This document shows, piece by piece, positions 39,974 to 54,414 of a stretch of 64,000 nt of DNA. The stretch covers positions 6,884,501-6,948,500 of the forward strand of contig JAKNDB010000087.1 in assembly GCA_024305405.1 (NCBI GenBank), in the 5' to 3' direction. The notes under the pieces are model-generated. The model had not been told where the DNA came from, did no database searches, and was given only the letters and a program-made list of their open reading frames with translations. Origin of the DNA: Dirofilaria immitis. Lineage: Eukaryota > Nematoda > Chromadorea > Rhabditida > Onchocercidae. Position 1 is the first letter of the stretch; each line of letters opens with the position of its first letter. The position numbers and the translations under genes are program-made.

Positions 39974-42900
39974 GGTATCTCAGCAAAAGCAAACAATGAA
40001 GCAAGGTTCGATCCTCAACATCTGTTACTCAAAAGAAACGAAACAGCAAAAACGCAGTTGTTGCTAATCTAGCCAATAATTCTTGACCTTTATCTTTCAA
40101 ATGATGAAACTATTCAGTATATAGTTTCTATAACAGCACTGGTCATTCGTCAAGAATTAAAAATCAAAAAATTCAAAGTTACAATCTTCTAATTAATTTT
40201 CCAATAATCTAGTCTTAAAAGAATTTTAATTATTGCTAATAAAATATTTATCCCAATGAATTTTGTATAAAGATCATAGAACAACAAGAGTAACCAGATG
40301 CAGAGTGTGATGTTTCCTCAAATAAAAGAAATTTGAAAAAGAATCGATCAATTGCCCTTTTAAATTATATTCACTTGCTGCAAATAAATACTGACGACGA
40401 ATAATAATCGACCATATAATTAATCCGAAAGAATAAACAGAACGAAGTTCCTCATCGAATTTCGACACTTCTTCCTCAACAGATATCATCATTTTTATTG
40501 AACTTATATTTAAGAAAATATTATAATATCAATATTATTGTCATCGTTTTCCTAACTCTCAGTTTGCACTATCATTTTTAATTTCAGCTTTATGAATAAA
40601 TGATAAATTTATCCTTTTCTATGCTTATTATATACAAATTTCATTTCTAATCCAAATACTCTGTTGGATATAAAATTAATAAAATAAGAAAGAAGTTGAT
40701 TTTGAGAGAATTGTAAATTTTTGTAGGCTTGATGAATCATTTTTAAAAAGATAGCAATTATTCTTACTGTCGTACATTAATTTTGCATTTCTTTCTAAAG
40801 TTTTAAATGAATCATTTAAGATCAATAGATCCATTGACGCAAAAATTAATGATGATGAACCGATTACTTTTTTTTCATTCTTCTTCATTTATAATTATTA
40901 AATATCACTTAATAAATCCTGATTAACGAAATGTTTTGTCATAATGTAAAATTTAGGCTGTTAGAAGAAAATAGAAATAAATTTCGCTTTTTCAAAGAAT
41001 CACTCTCGTCTTAATTGCAGTCTTATTTCGCTTTCTTTAAGACAGTAAAACTGAGTAATTATTAAATAATTTGTGCCATATCTCTTTGGCTAATTTAGAT
41101 AAATTGCTAAAATAAATTATGTATAGTGTATTCATAAGTCACAAGCATTCTAAAATATCTTTTAAAAAAAATTATGAATATTTCGGCCTATCGAGCGAAC
41201 TGATTAAAAGCATTTATTTTCATTTTAAACAAAATACATTCGAAACAAAAACTTTTTTACCATTATAAGAATACAGTTCTAGGATGCTAAATAATAAACT
41301 TACTCTGAATGAATGATCCGTTGATTTTTTGGTTTAATTTCTGTTCTTTATCGATTATTGCCTCAACCCATTTCAGTTTTCTCTTTAGAAGTGCTTTGCT
41401 GGTGATTAATATTGCATTATTAAAGCAGAGGAAAAAAATCAAACCACGACTTTTGACGTCTAGAAAATATGTATATATTATTTAATTAGATTAGCTTCAG
41501 TTAAACTGCTTTTTCAAGCTTTAATAAATTACATTTAAAGAAAGGAAATAGAATTAAAAAGATTTTCTAAAAGGACTCATTGAAATAAATCGTTATTTCT
41601 TCTCGATCGGTTTTATGATTATCGTTTGATATTAAGTGAGAAAGGAGGAATGATAAACAGCATTTATTGTTCAGATTTTTTCTTTTTTATGTCAGAATTT
41701 AATCAAAAAGAAAAGGGAAATTTCCTCCATAAATAACGCCTTTTTCATTTTATTTATTAGTCTTTTGACATTTTTATAAACTTTGTCAAAGATTGAATTC
41801 TAAAAAATTTCGTGAAATTTAAAATTTTGTCATCCTAAATCCGTAAAACGATCACATAGAAATGTTTTATTTTCACAATTTTATCGAAATTTCTATGCAT
41901 TCATTTTACGATTTGTATAAAAGCTAAAATTTGAATGGAAAGAAATTAGGTGAAGAAAATAATTTTGAAATTCAAATTTATAAAAATGCTTTGAAATAAA
42001 TTTTTTCATAATAGATGAAAGAAAATTTCAGAAAGTGATGGTTCAAAATTTAATCTAATAGAGTTCCTGTATCTTATTTTTTTTTGCTAATTCCATATTC
42101 TCTCTATACGTTCTATGGAAAATTATATATCATTTAAGCTTTCACGCTCAAATTACAGATATTCGATCCTTCAAACGCTGTATTCTATATAGAATTTATG
42201 AAATGAATACTTCAATCACTGTAATAAACGGCTGGTTTTTCAATTCTCATTTTACTGAATGTTCAATATTGCACATTTTAATTAATTCAAAATTTCAAAA
42301 TTGCTAATTACAACACCAAACTGAAGTTCTTATCACTGTTTCATTATGGATGACTGCACGATAAGTGATATCAGTTATAATGCACTATTATCAGCTAAAA
42401 AATAATGAGTTATAAATGTTAGGAAATATTAGTTAAATTAAATGGAAGATTGAATTACCAGATGTCCAACAAAGGTCATTGCTTTCATTTCGGAGTTTTT
42501 AAATGGTTATTGAGATTGCATCAAATCTGCAATCACATCAGAAGGATCATCGATTGCGACCGGAACGAAATGATGATTCGATCAGAGGAGGGATGATAAT
42601 AATGTAGGAGAAGAAGGAGGAAATATATGAAATAATATTATAAATCATCAGCATCTACCGATAATCTATGTTTAGAGAGAATAGGACAAGCGCTGCGAAT
42701 GTCGCTTCACTCACTCAATACTTTTTCATTCATCCTCTTTCATCTTATATTATATTTAAGTTTTGAATTTTGTAAAAAATATCTGATCGTTTTAAAATAG
42801 AAAATGGCAATTGCTGCCATTATTTGACTATCAACAATTATTCACTTTTAAGTTTCGGTTGCTTGCAAATTCTCAAAAAGGACATATAATACGTAAAAAA

Positions 42901-45900
42901 TTTGGAATAGAACTTAAGAACTGCAACTTTTCTGTTCCACAATTTTAGGGATCTTTGAAATTTTATTAGGGAAGTGCTGTTTACTTGCAAATATTTACTT
43001 CTATTCGTTTTTCAACCCAGAAATATTTAATCTGTAGTAATTTTTCACAATATTATAAGAAAATGATTAAAATTTAAATTTTTTTATAAATTTTAAAATA
43101 TTTGAAAGAATAGAATCTAATTTTAGTTTCAACAAAGCATTCATTTTTCTCGCATTGATTATTTTGAATCTTTCAAATGTTTTCTGATTGAATCCATTTT
43201 CAAATTAAATCTATTTTAAATTGAAATTAGCTGTCATATATTTTAAAATAATTCTTCAAATTGGATGACAATTTCTTACTTTTCTAAAAATGAATCCAAT
43301 TTGTTTTTATTTTCTTGCTTTTTTAAAAAAAATTAAAAACAAACTTTGGTTGAGAGAAAAAAAGAACAGGAAAGAAATTTTTCCTTATAATATTAACAAA
43401 TCAATAACAGATCCATCCCTTCAAAATTAGTTAAAGCGAAAAGCTTTGCTATGAAATTTTTTCAATTCTTTTCACGTATTTTATTAGCAGCATTTGTAAA
43501 ACATGGTTATTATCATTGGACTAATATGATTATTATCACTATATCTGTTATCCGTACACTTTCCGCACCATTATTATTAGATCTGTTGTACCGATGATAA
43601 GTGATATGATACTAAATTGAAAGCTATTTTGACAGAATCGGACGACGTCTTCTTAGAAATATATCTTTCTAATGTTGCACATTCCCAAACAACAACATGT
43701 AGTATTTAGATAAACAAAACAAAACGAAGAGCAAAAGTTGCGTTTAGTCGAAATAAAATAAAAAAATAAACTTACTGATATTGCCTGAAGGCATTTTATT
43801 TTCATTAAACACATATTTTTAATTGTATAAAGACATACATAAATGCATAAATATCCTAAATATTAATTTTTTGCATATATTATTTGCGATTTTGTCACCG
43901 CCTTTCTGATGAATGCATAGAAGTTCAAGATGTCGTAGCAGATGACGAATGATAGAAGTTCAAGATGTCGTAGCAGATGACGAATGATAGAAGTTCAAGA
44001 TGTCGTACTGAAAATTAGACTTTTCCATGTTTGCAATGATAATTCATTGGATGTTTCTTCAAATTCATATAAATGCTAGGAATTTCAAATTTTTTGCATA
44101 AATATAATTCCCTAAAAGAAGAAGTTACAACTATATAGCATAGTAGCATTTTTATTCTTTCTTTTGACTCTATTTTCGAATTTCGAAAAATGATAGTAAC
44201 TAATGGGTAACATTTTTTATCATTAAAAAATACATTCGTTTGTTGTTTTTTTATTAATTTCAATTAACGATCCATTAATCTTTTGAATAGGAAGATTGAA
44301 AAGAAGAGTCAATGATTCTAATTTAGTCAATCGAATTCTAATTGATCTCGTTTTATCATTTTATACACATGTTGCACTTCTCTTTGTTTTACTTTTACAA
44401 AAATTCCACTGTCAATTTCTATGTTTTCCGTATAGTCATCTCTAATCTTTAAAATTGTTCATCATTGGCTTTCGAATTCAATTTTTGTTCAAAAATCCTA
44501 GAATGAATAGATTCTACATTTCAAGGTTGGATATGACTGTTATCAAAAGTTTTTATCGAAATTCCTTTTGAGATAGAATTTTATCCATCAAATTACTAGT
44601 TTTTAAAATGCTTCGTTGAACTGGTAAAATGAAGTTTTTTTTCAAAACTTGAAAAGTATAAATTAAAATTGTAAAATGATGGGAATTTTTTGACTGCAAG
44701 CAGTGAGAAAATGTCGTTATGCTAAAAATTTAAACAGAAGATAAAATTGAAATAAGTGAAATTAACTAATAGTAAGAAACTATTGAAAACATTCAAATCT
44801 GAATCAAAGAGTAATGCAAGGCAGTTGTCCGAGGATAAAAAAATGATAAGCTGCTGTAATCAAAAGCACTCCAAGTTTCTTAATTAAAAAAGTTGAAAAT
44901 AAGTTAAGTTTCATATGAAATAAATGCTCGGCTTAAAAAAATTATTGTAAGCATTTATTAAATTTATTATTTTATTATAGGGGACATCGTTCGGATATTC
45001 GATTTCTGCTCTCATATGTCATTTTATTAATCGGTTACGAAGTCATCATTGCATATTTATTTCTCTTAAGTCGTCTCATTATTGTTGTCGATCGATGATG
45101 AATAATCGTGCAGACTCGATTCTGATGTATTTTTATTTTGATTTAAAATTAAATATGTTGTTTGTAGTATTTTCTAATTCAGTCATGACATTACTAATGA
45201 CATCGAATAGTTTGGATCTGTTCTACTTTGGTAAGTGAAAGTAAGCAGAAGTTAGTTTGTGATTTTTTCAGACACTGGATTTTTTTGATAATTGATACAT
45301 TGAATCAATATATAATAACTAACCATATTTCAGCGATGGTTATGCCACTGTATTTTTAATCTTTGATATGAAAAACAAATGCGTTGTTGATACCGCCTAA
45401 TTTAATTAAATGAAATTCAGAAAAACTCGGGACTATTTAAAAGCCGATTAAAATATTACCCAGGTAGCTCTGTCACTCACACGTAGATTCACATGTAATT
45501 AATTATTTAATTTCCTTAAGCAAATTTATAACTTTTGATTTCCTCGAATTGTTTACGTATTTTATTTCAAATTACATTTCTAAGGAATCAGTTATTTTTG
45601 TCTTATTATTGCACTATCATTTTCTATTTACTTTATTCAATACAAGTCGCTCTTCCACTTTTCTCTTCACCATCCATTCTCGTCATAAATATTTCATTAT
45701 TATCAGATAAATTAACTTGAATTCTAATTTCTTCACATAAGTGTTCTTAATTTAAATGCCTTAATTGATTGCTAAAGATGCGGAAAATAAAGATAAAACT
45801 AAAAAACGAAAAAAAATAATAAAGCGTTTACATCGAATCTATTAAAATATGCGTTTAAGCTAAGCAAATGCAAAATCGAAATCAATCGTTTTCTATTAAG

Positions 45901-46653
45901 CTGCAATTGAAATCGCTGATGACACACTGTTTTAAAACAACATGTTTAGTTTATTAGAGATGATCCGGGTAATTTTAGAACTTGTATCAAAGGAAATCCT
46001 CTCTTTTATTAAATTATATTCAAAATTGTTTTTAAAAATTTTTTACATAACCTTTTTAGCACTTACGTCAATCATTCTCTCTGTTTTTTTCTGCATCATT
46101 TTTCGAATTTCTTAAAGATACAGCTTTAACTGTTTTTGAATAAATGTCAAACAAAATTAAATTTATTTATTTTTAGAGGTGTGAATTTGTTATATGACTT
46201 CCCGGATATCAACAGTGAATTCTATTTAATTGGTTTATTTCTGATTTCATCGAGGTACTATCGCAAGTAAACTGTTTTCATTCGTTTTGCTCAAACATTC
46301 TTAATGTAATTCTTGTTTTTCCGTAGTTATTTATTACATTAATTAAAAAAAACTTCCTAATGCAATTAATTAATTTGAAAAAAAACTGTTAAATTCACTT
46401 CTTCAATGAATGATTACGTTACGCTCCGTTTTTCGGATAATAAAGCTCAATCAGTGATTTTGAACTCGAGAGTAATGTGCATTTCTTTTTGGAATTTTTA
46501 AGAAGAAGTACTCCATCCTTAATATAGCAATAATAATTTGAAAGTATTTATTTCCTTTTTGTACCAGAGTTGAGTCAAAATTAAATTTCCAATGTTTTAT
46601 GTATTTGTTTCAATAAATCTTCAATTTTCAACTTTATTTTCAGTTTGAATAAG
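39974..46653. other. Long AT-rich intergenic region
   Basis: About 6.7 kb with no conserved exon seen on either strand. It holds a 35-bp tandem repeat (43917-44006). A possible short leader exon lies at 45184-45231 (after ATTCAG, ending in a GTAAGT donor, MTLLMTSNSLDLFYF), which might belong to the downstream PTR gene, but its phase does not join that gene. Confidence 0.5.
43917..44006. repeat. 35-bp tandem repeat, 2.6 copies
   Basis: The unit begins ATAGAAGTTCAAGATGTCGT and continues AGCAGATGACGAATG. Copies: 43917-43951, 43952-43986 and a partial copy 43987-44006. The copies are identical, so the array is young. Confidence 0.95.
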
Positions 46654-49600
46654 ATGAAATTTTTGGAAAGAATTTATGAAGAATTTATGGTCGCTATTTG
46701 GCCAAGCATCCTATGCCCTTTATATGAGAGCTATTGCTTTGTGTTTATTGTTTAATTTACTATATTTTAATAAGGTAATAATAATCTATTTAGGTAATTG
46801 TATTAGTAGAAGTGTTCAATAATTTATTTCAAACTCTTCATATCATCGAAAATTTCTTTTCTCTTAATAAAAATGATATCGATTCGATAGTGATAATAAA
46901 TTAATAAGAATTTTATAATGAAAGAAAAATCTATAAACCTTTAAAATTAATCAAATTTCTAAGACTTTTTCAAGGATGCTAATTAATATAATTGAAATTC
47001 AGCTTTTCTCAACATTATTTTCAATTATTGGATTGTCTTACTTTCATATTGATAGTGATATCTGGAATATTTATTCACCAATAAATGGAATGTCTCGTGC
47101 AGAAGAAAAGGCGTTGGAACGTTTTGAATATGCTAGCAGTGGGTATAATTATTGAGTAATCGCTTAAATTTGAAATAAATCGACTTGAGGAAATTAAGTT
47201 ATAAATCCTACTTTGTTCAGTTATATTAACATCTTCTCTATTATTTTAATAAAAAATTGCCTCGTAACTCTTTGTCAAGCAAACTCGAGTCAAAAAGTCG
47301 AGATTTACGGGAATTTTCATTATTATTCTTTATAATTGATCGATTAGCTGATAGTCAAAATATGTGCTTTCGCAAGATATTCTCTTTTAAAAATTATACT
47401 TTATTTGAAGTTCACCTTGAAGAACTTTTTGAAATTCTTCCACATTCTCTTTAAATAGTTCGTAAAAACCCTTTTGATGTTAAACAAAAGTGATTTCTGT
47501 CATTGACTTGTAAAACCTGGTTATTAAAAGTTTTCATAAGTGCTAATCTAATTATTTCTTCTTAAATTAATTAATTCCCAACATTTTGTTTCTTTGAATG
47601 AATCAGTATTAGTATTTCATGAATATCGATTGCGTCAATTATAACGATTGCGTTGTTTAACGGATTAAGTGACGAATAGAGGAGTAAAAGATGATTGGAG
47701 AACTCTAAATTTAATGATTTCATAAAGAGTGAATTTTTTCAAAATATTTAGGAAAGAAATTATGGTAAGAATTTTATAGGATTGCATATATTGTTGGAAT
47801 ACTTTCTGTTTGTTTTCATTTAAAGTCGATTGTGATTAAATTTTGTTTTTCTTAATTGTATAATGGAATGTTGAAGTTGCCTTAAGATTTTTGCATAATT
47901 ATATAAGGCTTGAAGGGAATTACAAAAAAACTGTTACATTCTGCTAATTAAGCTCTTATAAAGTAAATGTTGATTTTTTGTTGCTTTCTGAAATCGAAAT
48001 TCAAGATTAATCGTTTGAAATTTTTGTATGACGATATTGAATCACATCTTTTAGACGAAGTTAAAAAAAAAGAAAGAGAAATGGATAACCGACATGATCC
48101 TGTCTACTTGCAGTAAAATGATATTTAACTTAAATAATACTAAAGCAAATAGTAACTGATTATATCATAGGCTTAAATTGTTTTATGAAAAATTATTAAA
48201 ATTAACTTTTCTTTTTCAGCTTCAAATTTTGATAAATCGCAAAGATGGCAAAAGTCTGATGAACGATAACAATACGGATGAGATTTTAAAAATGAACAGA
48301 TTTATAGCGAATAATGTAACTATCAGTAATGGCTTCAATTTGTTTATTTATCATAACATTTGCAGTGTCTATTGTAATGATAGCAATGATATTGTTCTTA
48401 CATTTATAAAGGTTTATTGTAGACCTAATTTATAGCATTCTTTTTAATTCTTGCTCGTGAAACGAGACCAGAAATGAAAAATAGTGACAAATCAAAATTT
48501 AAAAATTTTAATACCATGCTGTAGAACATACTGATTTGAATATCAAAGTCAAAATTTCACGAATTCTTCTGATAGGTTCTCTACATTCAGTGATCAAGAA
48601 AAGTTGAGTTATTGTATCAAATCCGTTTTGTACTGTAGACATTTATGTAAAGTTTTCAGGCAGCAATCAATATGAATGATCGATTTTCATCATCATTAGC
48701 TTTCACATTTCCAAAGGCACGAATATTCGAGAAATATATTTTTATGGGGTATGAGCTGTTTCAAACTGTTTACTATCAATGAACAGTCGAAGCTGAAAAT
48801 TTAAATTGTTTTTATTCATTATGGAGAAAATTTATATATAGCTTTATTAGATCAAAAGATATGAATGCTATGATATAATTCATTGGCATGTTATAGTCAT
48901 CTGTACATATTCAGATACTCTATTGTTGATTTGCACTATTCTGAACACGATGCAACAATCGTTGATAGTTTCAAGCTCTTCATACTGCATTTTATGGTTA
49001 GAAATGATTTTAACTCCTTGACATGCTTGTGAATTCATTATTTAAAAACTATACTATTTTAGAAAAAATTAACTTTTGATTTTTGAACAGATAAACCTAA
49101 ATCTTCCAGATGGTACAAGAATCACGAAGAATTTTGAATCTCAACTGCGAACACTGCTTACATTGGCTACTTATGAATGTAAGGTAAAGAAGTATTGAGT
49201 TTTAAGGAAAATATTTTACGAAAAATGAAATACTAAAAAGTATAAGAAGTGGGAAATTCGTGGAAATTCGTATAAAAATTAAGAATCCTTATTTTTGGCC
49301 ATAAATAAATATGTCTTCCGCTATTTGGAATTCTTCAACTTTAATTTTTGTTTTAAAAAAATTGAAAATTTATGATATCGAACGATATTTTTGAAAGCTT
49401 TAAAGATGTGAAATGGCAATTTCAGGATCTAGAATATGTTCTGTTCAGTCGAGATCGTGAAATCGAGGAGCAGAGGAAGATAACGCTTACTGCTTTACCA
49501 TTTCTCGGTGTTAACTACTTTGATACTACTTCTATTTATGGTTATCAGCTTAATCGATTTTCCATTCAGAAATAGTCAACATTTTGAAGTGAAATGCTGC

Positions 49601-52600
49601 ATTTTCTACTAAAATATTTTAAATATTCTGAGATTGTTTCATTTATTAAGATTAAGGAGATTACTTACTTAGAGATATTACATTCTGAAACACAAATTTC
49701 TTCATTTTAGGCTATTTTTGCGGTGCTTTCACCAGCAATGACATTGGTTACTTCTTGTGGTATTTTGTGGAATATTGGTTTACCTTTTTCCAACATTTTA
49801 ATTGTTGTACTTTTTCTTATCATAATAATTGGCGTTGATGATTCTTTCTTCATATTGGCTGCTTGGAGACATTCAAAGTAAGTGTCACTCGCAAAAAACT
49901 TGTTCACTTTTAAATAAATCTTTTGAATTTTCATTAGAAAGCGCTAGAATATTTACTTCGGAATTGGAAATTTAGAATTTAGGAATATAAAATGATTTTT
50001 AATGTTTGATTATTCACAATTTTTGTATTATTATGATAAGTGATTCAGAACTAAACTCATTTCATATATTTCTAGTTCAGATTCTACTCTCGAAACACGA
50101 ATGGGTTGAAACACTTTTTCATTCAGGAACCAGCGTTACAGTAACATCGCTTAGTGACATACTTTGTTTCATGATTGAGCTGTTTTCAAATTTACCTGTT
50201 GTACAATTATTTTATATTTATACTTCCGTTGCAATCATGATTGACTTATTTACCATGTATTTCAAATTAAGTAAAAATAGTAAAAATACTTTCACTTTTA
50301 TGTGAATCTTTAGCCTCTTTATTTTCTATATTCGTCATAGTTCATTTCTCGAAAATGTCAAGAAAATCTTTTTGCAGATCACATTCTTTGTTGCAATCGT
50401 TGTTTATAACCGACGACGAAAAATGAATCGTATAGAAGAAACGAATCATTGTAAACAAGTAAAACATTATTCCATACTTGACGTAAAAATGTGTCTTGAT
50501 CTTTTGCCTTAACAAATAAAACGTTTTGGAAAATCTGCATTTTTCTATATCTCTTCTGCTTGTTTGAAATTTTTGAGAGATTGGTACTGATTTAGCACTC
50601 ACATTCGCCTTTATGGAATTTCAATTGTAATTGCATTTGATATGCAATGTCTTAGAACTGATTATCAATTAATTTAGAAATTTTCATTTGTATACTTTTA
50701 ATGATTCAGCAATACTTTTTTTAATTTTGTTAATTCTTGCATTTCTAATAATATTAATGTGTATCATTCTTTACAGAGTCTTAAATCCAAAAATATCCTC
50801 AATGGATTGTGATCAAAAATTGTACGGAATGACCCGGACAAATTATATATTGTTGATACTAGCATTCCAATATATTACTTTGACAAATCGTTGTCGCCGA
50901 AAATATCGAAGAAAATACCAAGAACGAGTCAAAATATTCTTCAGAAATTTGTCAATATCCTTCATCTATCGTTTACAAAATTTGTCATTATTGCTGCATT
51001 TATCATTCATATATCATCGTAAGTTGAAAGAAATCGATTGTTTTATTTGCATTAAAGTAAATTTTCGTGACACTTTCATATCCTCCCACGAAGAGACAAT
51101 ATAAATTCGTTCCAAACATTTGAATTCAGTTTAGAAAAATTTTTTTGGTATTTGTAAACAACGAGCTTTAAAATTGCATTAAGCTGGAAAAAATTGATTA
51201 AGAGATATTTTTGAAATTTGAAGTTGTTTTTAAATTAAATTTTATCCAAATTGTTCAGTGCTGATTCTTGTCAATCTCTCAAATTCAAGTTACGATTCCA
51301 GGAATACCGTGTTTTTTTTTTTGTTTTATGTTATATGAAGCTAAGATTTTAGGTAATATCGTATCTTGGTACTGAAGTGAACACAGATTTTGACATAGAA
51401 AATTTATACTTAGAAAATTTGACAATGAATGCAATTTCACGACAGTTACAACATTTCAATCTCAGTGAAGCGTTCGTTTCAATTTTGGTCTTTATCCAAT
51501 GCCAGATTTTGCTAATGTTTTTATTCGGAATAAATTTGATCGTTTGGTTGAAGAAATTGGAAACGATACCAAAATTTGGTATGGGATCAAATGAAACTGT
51601 TTTGTGGACTAGGGATTTTGCTAATGTTAGTGGAATTCGTGCTTTTTTTTTCTCTTTATTCCTCTTTTCTTTTTTCTCTTTTATAAAATAGATATTTTAT
51701 GCTAACAAAAATATGAATGAGAAAATAAATCATAACAGGCAAATACTAAGCAAATGAAAACAAGTAGATGCACATTGGTAGTGCATGACTGAAATTTTGT
51801 GGATAAACACAAGTGATATTAAAAAAATAGGTCGAGTAGAGAAGTAATCGAAAAAAAGATCTCATAAAATGATTGAAATAATTATATAGAACCTTTTTAT
51901 AGAAATCGAATCGAGTAATTTAATTGACTCTATTATTTAAACTTCTAACAAACATTGCAATCAGATTATAATTCTACAGGCCATAGCGTTTTGGGATGAT
52001 GAAAGCAATTTCTGGCAGCAAGACAAATTACTTTCAACATTTCGAGAATATGAAATAGACGAGAAGTTTGTTATCACAGAGTTAGTTTATGATTAAATCA
52101 AAAATTTAGTGTAGGAAATTTGGTTGTGGAATAAATAATATTTAATTTGAATAGTAATTAAGAGGGACGCTTCTAGCTAAAAAAATATATATAGTGATTC
52201 TACCAAGATGATCGATCCTTCGAATGCAAATATTTTATCACTGAATACCTAAGATGTTAATTTGGGAAACTGCATTTTCGACTTGCAATTTTGCGGGAAA
52301 GTTATGAACGATTTTCATTTTTTTTTTTGATTCTTATACGTCGCTATTTAACAAATACTTAATATTTAACTACATTTTTTCCAGGAAAGTTTAGATTTTA
52401 TTTAAAATGAATAACAGAATATTTCTAGTTTCGGTGTATTTAAAGGATATTCAATTCCAATCAGTGGTTTATTGGAAAACTGCTATATTTAATAATGATC
52501 ATATGCTCAAATATTTGTTCAATTCTCTGGGATTTTAGTAATTCACTATCCTGGCAGTCTTTTGCTTATGCTCATTATTAAGTATAGCAATTTTCCGATA

Positions 52601-53582
52601 ACTCTACCAGGTGCTGTTTTGAAAAAAAATGATACCAACTTATTTTTCCAAAAATGGAGCAATTTTTTTTTTTGATTTATTTATTCTTCAATGTTGAACG
52701 TATAGAACTATTAATTTCCATTGTCGGCTTAGCTCGAGACTTCGAACTTTCTAAGGATTGAGGCTGGTAGTTATTTGTTGCTGTTGTTATTATAAATGAA
52801 TGCAAATATAAAAATCATCTAAATATTTGCTTGAATAGTGAATTTTTACTTGTAGCAAATGTTAGCAAGAGATGACAAGATTTTGTCGATTTTTTTTCCT
52901 CCCATTTCTTAGATAATTGATTAATTGTAGAAATTTCTTACTAAAAATGAAAATAGCAGCGCGGGAGTAGTATGATAATGATGTGAAGCTGAAATTGACA
53001 ATATGCATATCAATAATAAAAAAATGGAAGCGTTATTATTTCCTAATTTGATGTGAGTGAATTTATATATGCCAGAAAAGTGAAATTATTAAAAGATTTC
53101 TTCAATTGTACAATGAATAACAAATAGTTTTCAGAAAAAGAAAGGATGGCGTAGAAGTAATTTCTGGTTTCTTTTGGTCGATAACTTATCGAAATTTGAA
53201 AAACTTTTGGATTTACAAAGCTTATGCAACAGAGGTTTTCCTCTGTTTAATTTTTTTCATTGGCAATAATCTGAATATCGCAACTTTTTTTTCGAACGAA
53301 TAACTCAAATAAATTTTAATAAGACGTTAGAATGACTAAAATATAAAAAATTTTTAAAATTTCTAAATTTGTTGCATTGATCATTTATAGCATGCTATTA
53401 ATATTTGATCAATTTTAATTTAGGCGATTTATAATATCGAAATATGCTCAATTTTTCAATATCAATTCACATCATCCATTAGAAAAAGTTCCAACTGAAT
53501 CAGCAGCCAGTGAAGCAATTAATTTTGTTCAAACTGCATGTTTGTTATCGATTTTCTCAAATCATCTTGATATTAGTTATTA
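46654..53582 (+). CDS. Patched-related (PTR) sterol-sensing protein, 3' truncated copy
   Basis: Nematode patched-related family: RND-type membrane proteins with a sterol-sensing domain, linked in C. elegans to cuticle, moulting and membrane traffic. Exons (approximate): 46654-46774, 47003-47142, 48220-48411, 48660-48748, 48915-48996, 49091-49183, 49426-49555, 49711-49877, 50081-50270, 50377-50458, about 50920-51018, about 51353-51623, 51982-52080, then exons inside segment A (about 52.57, 53.13 and 53.42 kb). Family blocks: YSPINGMSRAEEKALE, the SSD core IIIIGVDDSFFILAAWRH, GTSVTVTSLSDILCF, ITFFVAIVVYNRRR and ISKYAQFFNI. The start is ambiguous between ATGs at 46654 and 46676, which are in different frames; the latter frame joins exon 2. 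The gene stops at the A|B junction (53779/53780), and the second transmembrane half is absent on this strand. Its missing half is found inverted at 61.3-62.4 kb. Confidence 0.82.
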
Positions 53583-53779
53583 GTATAAAAATTTCTAACC
53601 TTGTGCAATTCTCCTTTCTCATTTATAAGAAGAAATTTAAGAGAAGTCTATCCATTGAATATCATAATGATGGATAAAGAAGTATTGATAAGAATACAAT
53701 AAAATTCTTCAAATTTAGAATTGTCATATGAATATTGAGATGAGTGCTGTTTTTAATTTATAATTAGCATTTAAGCAAG
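52189..53779 (+). repeat. Inverted repeat arm A (left)
   Basis: 1591 bases, reverse complement of 62408-64000. It contains PTR exons (YRNLKNFWIYKAYATE; ISKYAQFF). The arm ends exactly at GCATTTAAGCAAG (53767-53779), beyond which the copies diverge. The differences I found are homopolymer lengths only: T11 (52663-52673) against A12, and T8 (52890-52897) against A9. Confidence 0.95.
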
Positions 53780-54414
53780 TACTACATCACTTGGAGATAG
53801 ATTGTGTTAAACATCTTTTCAAGTCATTCCTTCTGGTAGGAGGAAAGATTTCCTCTTTACTGATCCTGAGAGCTTAACTGTAGACCGACTGTTTACCACT
53901 GGAACTTTATTGAACAATGTCCCAAAAACTCTTTGATTCACTATTTAGATGCTCTTCAAGTAAGATTATAGAGACATATATGGGATAAATCAATGGTATA
54001 TCATGTTATGTAGAATAGGGCGAAACAAATCGGAAAAAAGTAGTCCATTTTCCCTATACTTAGCTACATTTGTTGATATACATAAGAGGAAGTAAATAGC
54101 ATATAATGGCAATAAAACATGTTTGTAAACGACAACAATCGATAATATATTCTGGCAATGAATATGTTGCAGAAATTAAATTCAACATCAACTAAAAACT
54201 ATGAAAAACAACTTCTTAAATCTGAGTATCAATTATGGATCACGCAATTTCTTTGAGTTTCCCAATAGAAATACTTACATAAGTTTTCATAGATAATTTT
54301 ATCGCTGAAGATAGTTCAGAATAAGCTCCGATTAGACTTATGAACTCTCGGACAATATGCCAGTGATTTTAATTACAGTGTCGAAACGACAGTAGAAAAT
54401 GAACGCATTCGTAA
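53780..54414 (+). repeat. Inverted repeat arm B (left)
   Basis: About 635 bases, reverse complement of 55580-56217. It starts at TACTACATCACTTGGAG immediately after arm A, with no spacer, and ends at GAACGCATTCGTAA. It carries a copy of an exon of the unrecognised gene found complete on the minus strand at about 56.0-56.3 kb; here that exon is cut at its 5' side by the A|B junction. A GG at 53842-53843 reads as three bases in the other arm. Confidence 0.95.

Noticed and set aside
50688..51104. 138-codon plus-strand open frame
   Set aside because: It lies within the PTR gene but mostly in the wrong frame. The PTR exon (VNILHLSFTKFVIIAAFI) is read in a different frame near 50.92-51.02 kb.
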